DNA from: Algoriphagus chordae
GTDB taxonomy: Bacteria; Bacteroidota; Bacteroidia; Cytophagales; Cyclobacteriaceae
Assembly: GCF_003254055.1 (NCBI RefSeq)
Contig: NZ_QKZT01000026.1
Coordinates: forward strand, 1-64,000
DNA length: 64,000 bases
Direction: 5' to 3'
Numbering within the stretch: the first letter of the stretch is position 1; each line of letters opens with the position of its first letter. Of this stretch, positions 35,829 to 44,867 are shown one piece after another. The notes below the pieces were generated by a model. That model was not told the DNA's origin, did no database searches, and saw only the letters and a program-made list of their open reading frames with translations. A program made the translations under genes and the position numbers.

Positions 35829-35906
35829 ATCTCTCGCTAAGACACAAAGGCGCAAATGGTTTTTCTTGCTCGGAAGGCACGGTGGCAGCGTTAGATAACG
35901 GTTGAG
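35829..35906 (+). repeat. Intergenic-type repeat, copy 2
   Basis: TCTCTCGCTAAGACACAAAG opens this copy and it ends GCAGCGTTAGATAACGGTTG. It aligns with copy 1, including the ATGGTTTTTC word in the middle. A further word, CCTCGAAGGTTTTGA, is repeated at about 35802 and 35959. Confidence 0.6.
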
Positions 35907-36142
35907 GTGCCTGCCTACCGGAAGACAGGTTATCCCCAACGTCGAAGACTTGGGGATCTCCTCGAAGGTTTTGAATTGATACATTATTAAACCGGTGTAG
36001 GAATAGGGCTGTACCTAACGGCACAGCTGAAATAATTATCATGACGTATTCCTATTCATAGTTTGCCCCTAAAGGGGCGAGAAAAAAGATAGAAGAAAGT
36101 AAGATCACCAATCCTTTTTTGAATGGGAGAGGAAAATGACCG
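35907..36142. other. Non-coding stretch with several hairpins
   Basis: No gene. ATCCCCAA, 10 nt, TTGGGGAT (35932-35957) and GCCCCT, AA, AGGGGC (36065-36078) are perfect inverted repeats. They look like parts of dispersed intergenic elements, and the second could also terminate. Confidence 0.45.
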
Positions 36143-37294
36143 TTATCCAGAAATCATTTGGATGAAATGAGTAAGCCCCACCACCTGAATGTTTTTTGCC
36201 ATGGGGTAATTTTCTTCTCTGGGGATAACGACATGCAGTAGTTCTATTCCCAAATCTTCCATTGCTAGATAGGTGCCTTTGGTGAGCTTGGGGCTAAGGC
36301 TGAATTTGATTTCTGCGGCTGCAAGCCATTGGTTATTACGCCTGATCAAGAGGTCAATTTCTGCGCCATCGTGTGTTCTATAGTAGTACATTTCGTCATC
36401 GGATTTCAATACCGCAGCGGTTTGATTGATGACAAAAGCTTCCCATGAACTGCCCAAGACGACATTTCCAAAGATGCTGTCCATATTCTTGATCCCAAGC
36501 AGATAGTGCAGCATTCCTGTATCACGGAAGTAAAGTTTGGGTGATTTGATCAATCTTTTCTTCGTGTTGACTGACCAGGCAGTTAACTCTCTCAATAGAA
36601 ATGCATCCAAAAGAAATCCCAAATATGTCTTGATGGTAGGAACAGATAAGCCTAAGGATTTGGCATAAGTAGAATAGCTGAGAATTCCACCATGCGCAGA
36701 GGCAATCATCATCAAGAATTGCCTTGTCACCCTAGGATCTGCTGGTAATCCATATTGTGGTAAATCCCGCTGGATGTAATTCGTGGTGAAACTGCGGTAC
36801 CAATCTTGGACAAAATCCGAATCATGTGACAAGGCAGGCTCAGGAAATCCTCCATAAATCCAGAGATTTTGTATTGTTATTTTTCCTTCTATTTCCAAAA
36901 TAGAAAGCGGAGTCATTTCGAGGTAGTTGATTCTTCCGGCCAAACTTTCGGAACTTTGGCGAAGTAAGGAAGGTGAAGCAGATCCGAGAATTACAAATCT
37001 CCCCGGTTTTCTATTTTCATCAATGAGAGCTCTCAGTAAAGGGAAAATAGCAGGCTGATGTTGGATTTCATCTAGGATGATGGTTTTGTCTTCATTTTGG
37101 GAGAAAAATAACTCAGGATCTTTGAGCTTGTTGATGTCTGAATTCTTTTCGAGATCAAGATAAATAGTGTTTGCATCAAGCAATAGCTGTTTTGCGACAG
37201 TAGTTTTACCTACTTGCCTAGGTCCTACAATTCCTGTGACAGGAAAACGGGCAGTTGATTTTAAGAAGAGGGTTTCTATAAATCGCTTTATCAT
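36143..37294 (-). CDS. AAA-family ATPase with DUF4143 domain, second family member
   Basis: 383 residues. Walker A GPRQVGKTT at 24-32, Walker B KTIILDEIQHQ, then FVILGSASPSLLRQSSESLA and the DUF4143 part with a helix-turn-helix-like SYSTYAKSLGLSVPTIKTYL, followed by YYRTHDGAEIDLLIRRNNQ and AAEIKFS (nuclease-like EID...EIK residues). Same domain order as the gene at 21834 but low similarity, so a separate lineage rather than a recent duplicate. Single gene whose ATG directly abuts a palindromic operator-like sequence. Confidence 0.9.
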   Translation of the reverse strand: MIKRFIETLFLKSTARFPVTGIVGPRQVGKTTVAKQLLLDANTIYLDLEKNSDINKLKDPELFFSQNEDKTIILDEIQHQPAIFPLLRALIDENRKPGRFVILGSASPSLLRQSSESLAGRINYLEMTPLSILEIEGKITIQNLWIYGGFPEPALSHDSDFVQDWYRSFTTNYIQRDLPQYGLPADPRVTRQFLMMIASAHGGILSYSTYAKSLGLSVPTIKTYLGFLLDAFLLRELTAWSVNTKKRLIKSPKLYFRDTGMLHYLLGIKNMDSIFGNVVLGSSWEAFVINQTAAVLKSDDEMYYYRTHDGAEIDLLIRRNNQWLAAAEIKFSLSPKLTKGTYLAMEDLGIELLHVVIPREENYPMAKNIQVVGLTHFIQMISG

Positions 37295-37331
37295 CCCCGT
37301 AAATTTAAAAATAAATTTTAAAAATACGGGG
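37295..37331 (-). promoter_or_regulatory. Palindrome abutting the DUF4143 ATPase start codon
   Basis: CCCCGTA (37295-37301) and TACGGGG (37325-37331) are perfect arms around a 23-nt AT-only centre. On the minus strand the sequence reads ...TTTACGGGG and then ATG, so the palindrome covers the site where the ribosome would bind. Likely autoregulatory operator or mRNA hairpin. Confidence 0.5.
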
Positions 37332-37496
37332 ATAAATGAATTTTCTTTATGGCATTGTCCTATAATTCCTAGCTTTCCCGACTAACTTAGAACTTTAACT
37401 CATTGCTATGAAATCGAGCAGGATTCCAGCTTTACAGACTGGGATGATTATAAATCCTACGAGATTCTATATAGCCATTAAAAAAAAAACAATCAC

Positions 37497-38687
37497 ATGA
37501 CTAAATCTACTTTTGTAGCCCTCACTACACTTTTTGCAATCACACTTTTCTCCTGCTCCGAATCCGATAAAGAAGTTACTGATACAACCACCGATCCCTT
37601 TCAGGAATTGGAGTTTGAAGTGGTAGATTCTATTATGGTGGACGAGTTGGAAAATCTGGCGGTCTTAGATTACTTGCCTTCTAAGGATCAGTATCTGATG
37701 AAAAAGCTTCGAAAAGGAGAAGTATTTATCGTAGATAGTAAGGGTGAAATACTGCTCAAAAAGGATATAGCTGGCGAAGGGCCAAATCAGATTCAGATGG
37801 TGGGAGAAGGCCGGTTTTATGGAGAAGATGGCTATATTTTTAAAGAGTTCTCTGCGACTATGGATTTTAATTTGTTTGACTTGGATTTTCAGAAAACCAG
37901 GAAGTTTAAGGGTACTATGCAAGAAATGATGGCGATTTTTATCTCAAACAATCGACAGACTTTTTCGGTATATGAGCATGATGGAGAGAAATTTTTGTTT
38001 GGGGAAGAGTTTAATTCCTTTTCTAAAGCGGATATAGACTATGATGAAATTGGGGCGGATTTTTACAATAAGGCCAACATGGGTTTTATCTATGATTTAG
38101 GGCAGGATTCTGTTCAATTTGTCAATACCTATCCCAATGATTGGGCAGCAAAGAAAAACCAATCTTGGGTGGGAGTGAGTTATCCGTATTTAGCTTATGA
38201 TCCTACGTCAAAAACGGTAGTTTCTTTGCCCACTAGTGGGGATCAACTGGGGGTTTATACCCTAAAAGGGAATGACCTGGTCTATGAAAAATCAGTGGAA
38301 TTGACGCATCCTGAGAGAGCCGGATTTGAGGCAAAGGAAGATACTAACCCATCAGTATATCCTGGATTTTATGATGTCAAAATCTTTGGTGAGTACCAGC
38401 TAATCCAATTTATAACTGCTATGCCAGAGGATATTTTCAATGGATTTAGGGCTCAGGGAGAGAACTACTGGCAAGATCCAGCTTTTGGGGAGGCTGCGAA
38501 GAAATATAGAAAGCGGAAATATATCGTAGTGAAAAACGGGGTTCAGATCGGTATAGTAAATGAGCTTCCTATGTTTGGAGACATATATTTCGGTCTTCCT
38601 GACGGAACGCTAATCGTCAAAGCTGCTGACGGAGAAGTGGAGCGGGATTATAATCTGTTTTATAAGGTGAGGTTGGTGGAGGAGTGA
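37497..38687 (+). CDS. 6-bladed beta-propeller-like lipoprotein
   Basis: 396 residues with a lipoprotein signal (MTKSTFVALTTLFAITLFSC, lipobox FSC). The mature part has KLRKGEVFIVDSKGEILLKK then AGEGPNQIQMVGEGRF, the GEGP motif of Bacteroidota 6-bladed propeller proteins, and alternating beta segments to the end. Probably anchored on the outer or inner membrane facing out. Function unknown; the fold suggests binding of a peptide or glycan. It opens the propeller-rich accessory region but is transcriptionally separate from the DUF4221-like gene. Confidence 0.8.
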   Translation: MTKSTFVALTTLFAITLFSCSESDKEVTDTTTDPFQELEFEVVDSIMVDELENLAVLDYLPSKDQYLMKKLRKGEVFIVDSKGEILLKKDIAGEGPNQIQMVGEGRFYGEDGYIFKEFSATMDFNLFDLDFQKTRKFKGTMQEMMAIFISNNRQTFSVYEHDGEKFLFGEEFNSFSKADIDYDEIGADFYNKANMGFIYDLGQDSVQFVNTYPNDWAAKKNQSWVGVSYPYLAYDPTSKTVVSLPTSGDQLGVYTLKGNDLVYEKSVELTHPERAGFEAKEDTNPSVYPGFYDVKIFGEYQLIQFITAMPEDIFNGFRAQGENYWQDPAFGEAAKKYRKRKYIVVKNGVQIGIVNELPMFGDIYFGLPDGTLIVKAADGEVERDYNLFYKVRLVEE

Positions 38688-38803
38688 AAAGGCTGACATT
38701 ATCTCTTTCCCCTAAGAATTATTAACAGCCTCCGTAGGTATTAACTCCTGAAAAACCTTTAGTTTGTGTTACTTATATTTTTGGTTTATAGAGTAGAACA
38801 CAC

Positions 38804-39940
38804 ATGAAGAATTTATTGTTTTTGGGAATTATATCCTTTCTATTTGGATGCACTGAGGAGAAATCCTCCTCAGTGCCCAGTTACCAAATCTCCTTCAGTG
38901 AGGAATTAAGCTTGGACTTTGGTGATGTCGGGATGTCTTCTGAAGTGCCTTTTTCTATTTCTCCGTTAGACGAGAATAGTGAGTCGTTTTTGGTTTCTAA
39001 TTCCTTCTATAGGCGATTAGACACTGTATCATTTAGCCCAGAGAAAATGAGGATGGTACCTGGTGTGGAGGTTCCCAAAGAGGGACCGGGTAGTATTCCT
39101 GGTTTTGCTACTTTCAGTTATACAGAGCAGGGAATTCTTTTCTTTACACCTAATGAGTTTTACTATTTCAAAGATGGAGAGACGATTAAGATTAGGATGA
39201 GTGAAGTATTTAGCGATGGTAGTAAATCACTAAAGTCAATTTACGGCTATGATGTAACTAACGGAATATTTAAGTCAGCTTCATTTAAAGGAGATTTTAT
39301 TAGTATGATTGTTAAGGATTCAGAAACTGAAAAGTATACTCTTATGAAGTATGATTTTGAAACCTTTGAAGAAATACCTTTTTCATTTGATTCGGAACAG
39401 ATTTCAAAACATAGGATTTCTTTTGACTTTGCTAAAGGATCTACCGTTTCAAATTCTTTTTCTCCTTATTTAACTGTCGCTGATTCTGTGCTCATTGTAT
39501 CCTATCCGTTTATGAATAAAATAAGTAAGATTGGATTAGATGATCTGAAGCAAGTAGACTTTCTATATGAATCGATGCTTTTCAAGACTCAGAAAGATTT
39601 GCCAGAGCAGAAAAATGATTTTAAGGATTTATCTGAATTTATGGAAATTAATTCTAGATGGAGCAAAGATGTCAATTATGGATCTGTATATAGATTAAAT
39701 AATGGCTTGCTGTATCGGATAGTATTTGAAGCTCAAGATGAATCTCCTAAGAAATTTTTAGAGTTATTTGATAACTCACTTAAAAAGATAATTGAATTTG
39801 ATCTCACAGCCATTCAGTCAAAGCTGAAACCATTTTATATCACAGTAGAAGGAAAAATCCTTATACAATCCTCCAAAGATCCAGATGAGGATGTTTTTAA
39901 GTATTATCTGATATCTGTTGATTCCGCAGGAGTGAATTAG
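38804..39940 (+). CDS. DUF4221-like lipoprotein, paralogue A
   Basis: 378 residues. Lipoprotein signal ends LFGCTEEK; the mature N-terminus SVPSYQISFSEELSLDFG and the C-terminal GKILIQSSKDPDEDVFKYYL are nearly identical to paralogues B (42525) and C (45411), while the middle is strongly different. EGPGSIPGF resembles the GEGPGE word of 6-bladed propellers. DUF4221 is my family assignment from memory; function unknown. Unlike B and C it has no Cys-peptide gene in front of it. Codons 17-24 form the perfect hairpin described separately. Confidence 0.75.
   Translation: MKNLLFLGIISFLFGCTEEKSSSVPSYQISFSEELSLDFGDVGMSSEVPFSISPLDENSESFLVSNSFYRRLDTVSFSPEKMRMVPGVEVPKEGPGSIPGFATFSYTEQGILFFTPNEFYYFKDGETIKIRMSEVFSDGSKSLKSIYGYDVTNGIFKSASFKGDFISMIVKDSETEKYTLMKYDFETFEEIPFSFDSEQISKHRISFDFAKGSTVSNSFSPYLTVADSVLIVSYPFMNKISKIGLDDLKQVDFLYESMLFKTQKDLPEQKNDFKDLSEFMEINSRWSKDVNYGSVYRLNNGLLYRIVFEAQDESPKKFLELFDNSLKKIIEFDLTAIQSKLKPFYITVEGKILIQSSKDPDEDVFKYYLISVDSAGVN
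38851..38875 (+). repeat. Intragenic hairpin in paralogue A
   Basis: CACTGAGGAG, AAATC loop, CTCCTCAGTG: a perfect 10-bp stem just after the lipobox Cys codon. The 9-bp arms are identical in all three DUF4221-like genes. Confidence 0.6.
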
Positions 39941-40000
39941 TACAATTCAATGTTTCTCACCTAAACGCATCATACACCACAATCCCCACAGAAGCTGTAA

Positions 40001-40651
40001 TCAGCTGTAGAGGATTTTGACGGGGATTGTATTCAAATCTCCATCGCCTTTATCCGGTAAGTAATTGGTGTCTCCCTTGGTCAGGAAGCGCATGGTTCCT
40101 CCATCTTGGTAATTGATTCTTAATTCCAGTTTTCCTCCCTCGATTCCCGGAAGTGGAAATTGAACTCCTCCGCCGATCTTATAGGCAAAAGCCCAGTCCT
40201 GCATGTCTTTTCCTGCTTCCACTACATTTTCAAAAATAGATGGGCGTATTTTAAATCTGGAATAGAGGTAGTTAGCGCCTGCCTGGATTTCAATAAATGG
40301 AGTCAATTTGCTGGTCAGTGAAGGTAAGTATCGGAATACCGCCATACCCGAAGTATAATTATTGTTCCTTCTGAGTCTGTAATCAACTGTATACCCCGGA
40401 TAAAAATCATTTCTCACCTCTACCTTGGTGCCATAGATGCCATAGCTCAATTCCATTCCTACTTGAATAGGTTGAGCATAGAATTCATACAATAGTATTC
40501 CGGATAAGGTTGGGAAAAATGTTTTGTCCACTTCTTGCTTCAACTTCGATACAGGCACGCCACCATTGAGATACCCTCCAGCTATGAAAAATTGCGCTTT
40601 AAGACTTGTAGCACTGGCTAGAAAAAGAAGAATGAGTAAAGATTTCCGCAT
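40001..40651 (-). CDS. Outer-membrane beta-barrel-like protein
   Basis: 216 residues with a signal peptide (MRKSLLILLFLASATSLKAQ). The mature part alternates polar and hydrophobic residues with many Gly, Tyr and Phe: FFIAGGYLNGGVP, YGIYGTKVEV, FAYKIGGGVQFPLPG and KLELRINYQDGGTM. The last residues (VKILYS) end in a hydrophobic strand but not a terminal aromatic. Probably a small outer-membrane barrel of unknown function. It lies in the opposite direction inside the DUF4221/GH5 cluster, divergent from the first GH5 gene, and is absent from the second unit. Confidence 0.65.
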   Translation of the reverse strand: MRKSLLILLFLASATSLKAQFFIAGGYLNGGVPVSKLKQEVDKTFFPTLSGILLYEFYAQPIQVGMELSYGIYGTKVEVRNDFYPGYTVDYRLRRNNNYTSGMAVFRYLPSLTSKLTPFIEIQAGANYLYSRFKIRPSIFENVVEAGKDMQDWAFAYKIGGGVQFPLPGIEGGKLELRINYQDGGTMRFLTKGDTNYLPDKGDGDLNTIPVKILYS

Positions 40652-40741
40652 GAGCTTAGAGTTAGCTATGCATACGGGATAAATAGGTCGGTTTGTTTAG
40701 AGAATTCCAAAAAAATAAAGGAGAAGCCATTTATGTATTGT

Positions 40742-40758
40742 TCAAGCCATCGGCTTGA
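40742..40758. promoter_or_regulatory. Inverted repeat between the outer-membrane and GH5 genes
   Basis: TCAAGCC, ATC, GGCTTGA is a perfect inverted repeat in the 147-bp divergent spacer, 40 nt before the GH5 ATG. Possible operator; not present before the second GH5 gene. Confidence 0.35.
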
Positions 40759-40798
40759 TGCCTTTAGTATCTTGACGGTAACAAACCTAAAATAACCG

Positions 40799-41967
40799 AT
40801 GAACACATCAGATACCCGCAGGGATTTCATTAAGAAATCTGCTCTGCTAGGCACAGGACTAAGCTTAGCTGCTGGCACCTCGTTTCAGGCTTTCGCTGAA
40901 GCAGCCAAATCCAAAAATAAACTCCCAGCCTGGAAAGGCTTTAACCTACTCGATTTTTTCTCCCATGATCCGAATGGGGGCAGGCCAACCAAGCCCGAAT
41001 ATATCCAATGGATCGCCGATTGGGGATTTGATTTTGCCCGGATTCCTATTTCGTATCCAAGCTACCTGGATATTGATCGTTCGCGTCCGATTCGGCCAGA
41101 TGAGGTGTTGAATTTTGACGAAAGTCGTTTGGAGAAAGTGGATGAACTGGTCGAGCGATGTATTTCCCAAGGATTGCATGTGAGCCTGAATCTACATCGA
41201 GCACCTGGCTTTTGTATCAATGCAGGCTTTATTTCCTACTTGAACCCTATAATCTCTGGAAAGATCAGGAAGCGCTGGATGCATTCTGTGCGCATTGGGA
41301 TATGTGGGCAAATCGATATAAGGGAATTTCCAAGAAGAAACTGAGCTTTGATCTGGTGAATGAACCTTTTCAACGAGAAGATCCCAATGATCAGCACAGT
41401 CCTGGCGGGTCTGTGGATATGGTCGATTACCGTCGCGTGGCCGAAGCTGCTTTGGACACCATCAAATCCGTAAAAAAATCTCGGTTGGTGATCGCAGATG
41501 GGAATGGTGGTGGAGGCATTGCGATGCCGGAGTTGGCTGATTTGGAGCTTGCGCAAAGCTGTCGGGGATACCACCCTTTCCCTATTTCACACTACAAAGC
41601 AGGTTGGGTTTATAAAGATCCTTCTACGGTACCGCCTGTAGATTGGCCATTGACGCAGGGAGAAAGAGTCTTGGATATTGATAATATCCGTGAATACTAT
41701 GCGCCCTGGAAAGCCTTGATCGATCAGGGAGTTGGCGTACACTGTGGGGAATGTGGTTGCTACAATGAGACTCCACACGAGGTGTTCCTAAGCTGGTTTG
41801 GCGATGTATTGACTGTCTTGAAAGAAAATGGAATTGGCTTCGGCATCTGGGAGTTCTCTGGTGCTTTCGGAGTGATGAACTCTGGCAGAAAAGATGTGGA
41901 GTACGAAGATTGGTACGGTGAGAAGCTCGATCGGAAGTTTTTGGAATTGCTTAGAGCTCAGATTTGA
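40799..41967 (+). pseudogene. Tat-exported GH5-family glycoside hydrolase, frameshifted copy
   Basis: The sequence parallels the intact GH5 gene at 43707 throughout, including the Tat signal (RRDFIKKSALLG), FNLLDFFSHDPNGGRPTKPE and the acid/base Glu in FDLVNEPF. After GFCINAGF it differs: 11 bases (41231-41241) stand where the intact copy has 3, an 8-nt gain that shifts the frame, and the upstream part stops at 41344. The rest is open in another frame to 41967 and still codes for the nucleophile Glu region GVHCGECGCYNETP. An 8-nt change is unlikely as a read error. I treat it as a recent pseudogene. Confidence 0.85.
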
Positions 41968-42264
41968 ATTCTTGTTTTGGTGGGTGTTTACTCAGCGTGA
42001 TATCATGAAACGATATCATTTTTATACTCTATTGGTAAGGTAGGCTGGGTGCAGTGAATGATTTTTAAAATGTATTTCAAAACACCAAAATTGTTTTGTG
42101 AACTAAATCGATGAATTAATTAACTAAAAATTTTGAAAAATAAAATAGGGGGGGTAAATTTAAAACGAAATTTCAAGGTTACCGGTAAATGCGATTTTTT
42201 AGTGTTAGGGATTTTTTCCTTCCCTGCACTAAGCGAAAGGATTTTTATTTTATTCTTAACAACT
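41968..42264 (+). repeat. Conserved spacer, unit 1 (GH5 to Cys-peptide)
   Basis: 297 nt with no gene, closely matching 44868-45159. It holds TGATATC, 7 nt, GATATCA (41998-42018), CAAAACA, 7 nt, TGTTTTG (42078-42098), the poly-G tract, and the palindrome TTACCGGTAA (42179-42188). The conservation suggests shared control of the peptide genes or recent gene conversion. Confidence 0.75.
42148..42154 (+). promoter_or_regulatory. Poly-G tract, seven G, unit 1
   Basis: Run of seven G in an otherwise AT-rich spacer, 110 nt before the peptide ATG. The matching tract of unit 2 has eight G. Confidence 0.5.
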
Positions 42265-42525
42265 ATGAAAAAATTATTAATTGGATTAGCATTTAGCTTT
42301 ATTTGCTTTTCCGGGTTTGCATTGGAATTACCTCCTTACAATGCTTGTGGAGCTGAAAACGTTGCTAGTATGGTTATGCAAATTGAGCAGAATTTATGCG
42401 AAGGTGAATATGAGATACATGATATTTGTGATCTTGATGCAAACGGAGATCCTCATGAATATCATGTTACGATGTCTTATGATGGACCTAACAGTAGTTG
42501 TGGTGGATTGCCAGTTCTTCCATAA
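42265..42525 (+). CDS. Small secreted four-cysteine peptide, copy 1
   Basis: 86 residues. The signal peptide MKKLLIGLAFSFICFSGFAL is identical in copy 2, including most codons. The mature part has four Cys in the pattern NACG, QNLC-G-Y-I-DIC, DGPNSSCGGLPVLP, so two disulfides are possible, and is acidic. I do not recognise the family; it recalls the short NVEALA-type Bacteroidota peptides that lie next to propeller lipoproteins, but lacks that motif. Its TAA overlaps the ATG of the DUF4221-like gene (TAATG), so the two are translationally coupled. Confidence 0.75.
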   Translation: MKKLLIGLAFSFICFSGFALELPPYNACGAENVASMVMQIEQNLCEGEYEIHDICDLDANGDPHEYHVTMSYDGPNSSCGGLPVLP

Positions 42526-43640
42526 TGAAAAAACTTCTATTTATAGGTTTAATTATCTCTTTATGGGGATGCACTGAGGAGAAAACATCCTCAGTGCCTA
42601 GCTACCAAATCTCCTTCAGCGAAGAACTAAGTTTGGACTTCGGAGAAGTTGGCATGTCTTCACAAGTACCCTTTTCTATTTCTACATTGAATAAAAACAA
42701 TGAGTCTTTCCTTGTTTTTAATAGTTTTTACAGAAGGTTAGATACTATTTTCTTTAGTCCAAATAAAAAGAGAATAGGGCCTGGGTTAGAAATTTTAGAA
42801 GAGGGTCCTGGTAGTATTCCTGATTTTTATTATTTCACAAATGCTAAAGAGAGAAATGTTTTCCTTAGTGGCAGCAGTATGTTTTATTCTAACGCTGGAG
42901 ACACAAAAAAAATTAGCATAAAAGATGGAAATGGAAGTCTAAATTCTATTTCAGGTGCTAATGGGAAAACTAGGGTTTTTGAGTTCGCTTCAACTGTTGG
43001 TGATTATATATCTTTGATTTTTGAAAATAAGGCTACAGGTGATTTCACACTAAATACCTTTAATTTTGATACAGAAAGTTTTGAAGAAATACCTTTTCAA
43101 TTTGATTTGAATCAAATGGGAAAACATAAAATGTCTTTCCAGCAAGGGCCAGCCACCGTCACTAATGCAGTTTATCCTTATTTAACTGTAATGGATTCTA
43201 CATTGGTTGTTTCTTATCCTTTTTTTAATAAAATAAGTGTTATTTCCTTAACTGACAGAAAGCAATTTGATGTCTTACCAGAATCTAGTATGTTTAAGTC
43301 ACATAGGGACGTTCCGAAGAAAACCAACGGTTTCGAAAATATGGCTGAATATAGTGAAGTAGGGTCAGAGTGGAACAACGGTATTTATTTTGGGTCAATA
43401 TTCAGATTGAATAAGAACCTAATATTTCGTTTTGTTAGTGATTACAGTTCTACAGGACATAAGTATTTAGAGCTTTTTGATAATTCATTCAATAAGGTAG
43501 GTGAATTCATTATGTCAGCTATTGAACCAAATTTGAGTCCTTTATATTTACCTGTAGAGGGAAAAATCCTAATACAATCTTCCAAAGATCCAGATGAGGA
43601 TATTTTTAAGTATTATTTGATATCGGTTGATCCAATTTAA
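42525..43640 (+). CDS. DUF4221-like lipoprotein, paralogue B
   Basis: 371 residues from the ATG at 42525, which overlaps the stop of the Cys-peptide gene; the open frame upstream is not used because the lipoprotein signal (MKKLLFIGLIISLWGC) begins here. N- and C-termini match paralogues A and C, the middle is divergent. EGPGSIPDF recalls the propeller GEGP word. Probably a surface or periplasmic lipoprotein acting with the peptide made from the same mRNA. Function unknown. Confidence 0.78.
   Translation: MKKLLFIGLIISLWGCTEEKTSSVPSYQISFSEELSLDFGEVGMSSQVPFSISTLNKNNESFLVFNSFYRRLDTIFFSPNKKRIGPGLEILEEGPGSIPDFYYFTNAKERNVFLSGSSMFYSNAGDTKKISIKDGNGSLNSISGANGKTRVFEFASTVGDYISLIFENKATGDFTLNTFNFDTESFEEIPFQFDLNQMGKHKMSFQQGPATVTNAVYPYLTVMDSTLVVSYPFFNKISVISLTDRKQFDVLPESSMFKSHRDVPKKTNGFENMAEYSEVGSEWNNGIYFGSIFRLNKNLIFRFVSDYSSTGHKYLELFDNSFNKVGEFIMSAIEPNLSPLYLPVEGKILIQSSKDPDEDIFKYYLISVDPI
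42572..42596 (+). repeat. Intragenic hairpin in paralogue B
   Basis: CACTGAGGA, seven-base loop GAAAACA, TCCTCAGTG; same 9-bp arms as in paralogues A and C, different loop. Confidence 0.6.
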
Positions 43641-43706
43641 GGAGAAGTTTGGTTGCAGTGGACCATTTGGATCTTTATTTTAAAGACTTCAAACCTTCAG
43701 TAACCC

Positions 43707-44867
43707 ATGAATACCTCAGATTCTCGCAGAGATTTCCTTAAGAAATCTGCCTTGCTTGGTTCAGGACTTAGCTTAGCTGCCAGTACCTCCCTTAAGGCTT
43801 TTGCCGAAGTTGCCAAATCCAAAAACAAACTACCTGCCTGGAAAGGCTTCAACCTACTGGATTTTTTCTCCCATGATCCGAATGGTGGCAGGCCGACCAA
43901 ACCAGAATATATCCAATGGATCGCAGACTGGGGATTCGATTTTGCCCGGATTCCGATTTCCTATCCCAGCTATCTGGATATAGATCGAAGCAGACCGATT
44001 CGCCCAGATGAAGTATTGAACTTTGACGAAAGTCGCTTGGAGAAAGTGGATGAACTGGTCGAGCGATGTATTTCCCAAGGATTGCATGTGAGCCTGAATC
44101 TCCATCGAGCACCTGGCTTTTGCATTAATGCAGGTTTTGTAGAACCCTATAATCTCTGGAAAGATCAGGAAGCGCTGGATGCATTCTGTGCGCATTGGGA
44201 TATGTGGGCAACCCGATACAATGGAATCTCCAAGAAGAACTTGAGCTTCGATTTGGTCAATGAACCTTATCAGCGAGCAGATCCAAATGATCAGCATAGC
44301 CCCGGAGGACCCGTGGATATGTTAGATTATCATCGGGTGGCCGAAGCTGCTTTGGGAACCATCAAGTCCGTGAAAAAATCCCGATTGGTAATCGCTGATG
44401 GAAATGGTGGTGGAGGCATTGCGATGCCGGAGTTGGCTGATTTGGAGCTTGCGCAAAGCTGCAGGGGCTATCATCCTTTTCCGATTTCACACTACAAGGC
44501 AAGTTGGGTTTATAAGGATCCCTCAACCGTGCCTCCTGTTGATTGGCCTTTACAGCAAGTCGATAAGCTATTGGATATTGAAAATATCCGTGAATACTAT
44601 GCGCCTTGGAAAACCTTGATCGATCAGGGAATTGGGGTGCATTGCGGAGAGTGTGGATGTTACAATGAAACGCCTCACGACGTGTTTTTGAGCTGGTTTG
44701 GAGATGTGTTGACGGTCTTGAAGGAAAATGGAATTGGCTTCGGCATCTGGGAATTTTCAGGAACTTTTGGAGTATTGAATTCCGGGCGAAAAGATGTGGA
44801 ATACGAAGATTGGTATGGGGAAAAGCTGGATCGGAAGTTTTTGGATTTATTAAGGTCACAGATTTGA
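43707..44867 (+). CDS. Tat-exported GH5-family glycoside hydrolase, intact copy
   Basis: 386 residues with a Tat signal (SRRDFLKKSALLG, then hydrophobic LSLAASTSLKAFA). TIM-barrel landmarks run FNLLDFFSHDPNGG, FDFARIPISYPSYLDI, VSLNLHRAPGF, the acid/base Glu in FDLVNEPYQ, YHPFPISHYKA and the nucleophile Glu in GVHCGECGCYNE, ending FGIWEFSGTFGVLNS. These are the GH5 (cellulase-type) signatures, so a beta-glucan or mannan endo-enzyme is likely; subfamily unknown. It is the working copy of the tandem pair and is followed by the conserved spacer and the Cys-peptide gene. Confidence 0.88.
   Translation: MNTSDSRRDFLKKSALLGSGLSLAASTSLKAFAEVAKSKNKLPAWKGFNLLDFFSHDPNGGRPTKPEYIQWIADWGFDFARIPISYPSYLDIDRSRPIRPDEVLNFDESRLEKVDELVERCISQGLHVSLNLHRAPGFCINAGFVEPYNLWKDQEALDAFCAHWDMWATRYNGISKKNLSFDLVNEPYQRADPNDQHSPGGPVDMLDYHRVAEAALGTIKSVKKSRLVIADGNGGGGIAMPELADLELAQSCRGYHPFPISHYKASWVYKDPSTVPPVDWPLQQVDKLLDIENIREYYAPWKTLIDQGIGVHCGECGCYNETPHDVFLSWFGDVLTVLKENGIGFGIWEFSGTFGVLNSGRKDVEYEDWYGEKLDRKFLDLLRSQI

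Noticed and set aside
41998..42018. TGATATC inverted repeat as conserved operator of the peptide genes
   Set aside because: Its arms are broken in unit 2 although the rest of the spacer is kept, so it is probably not a shared site.
42133..42264. Longer form of the first Cys-peptide starting in the spacer
   Set aside because: The same spacer in unit 2 does not support an open frame, and the signal peptide begins at 42265 as in copy 2.
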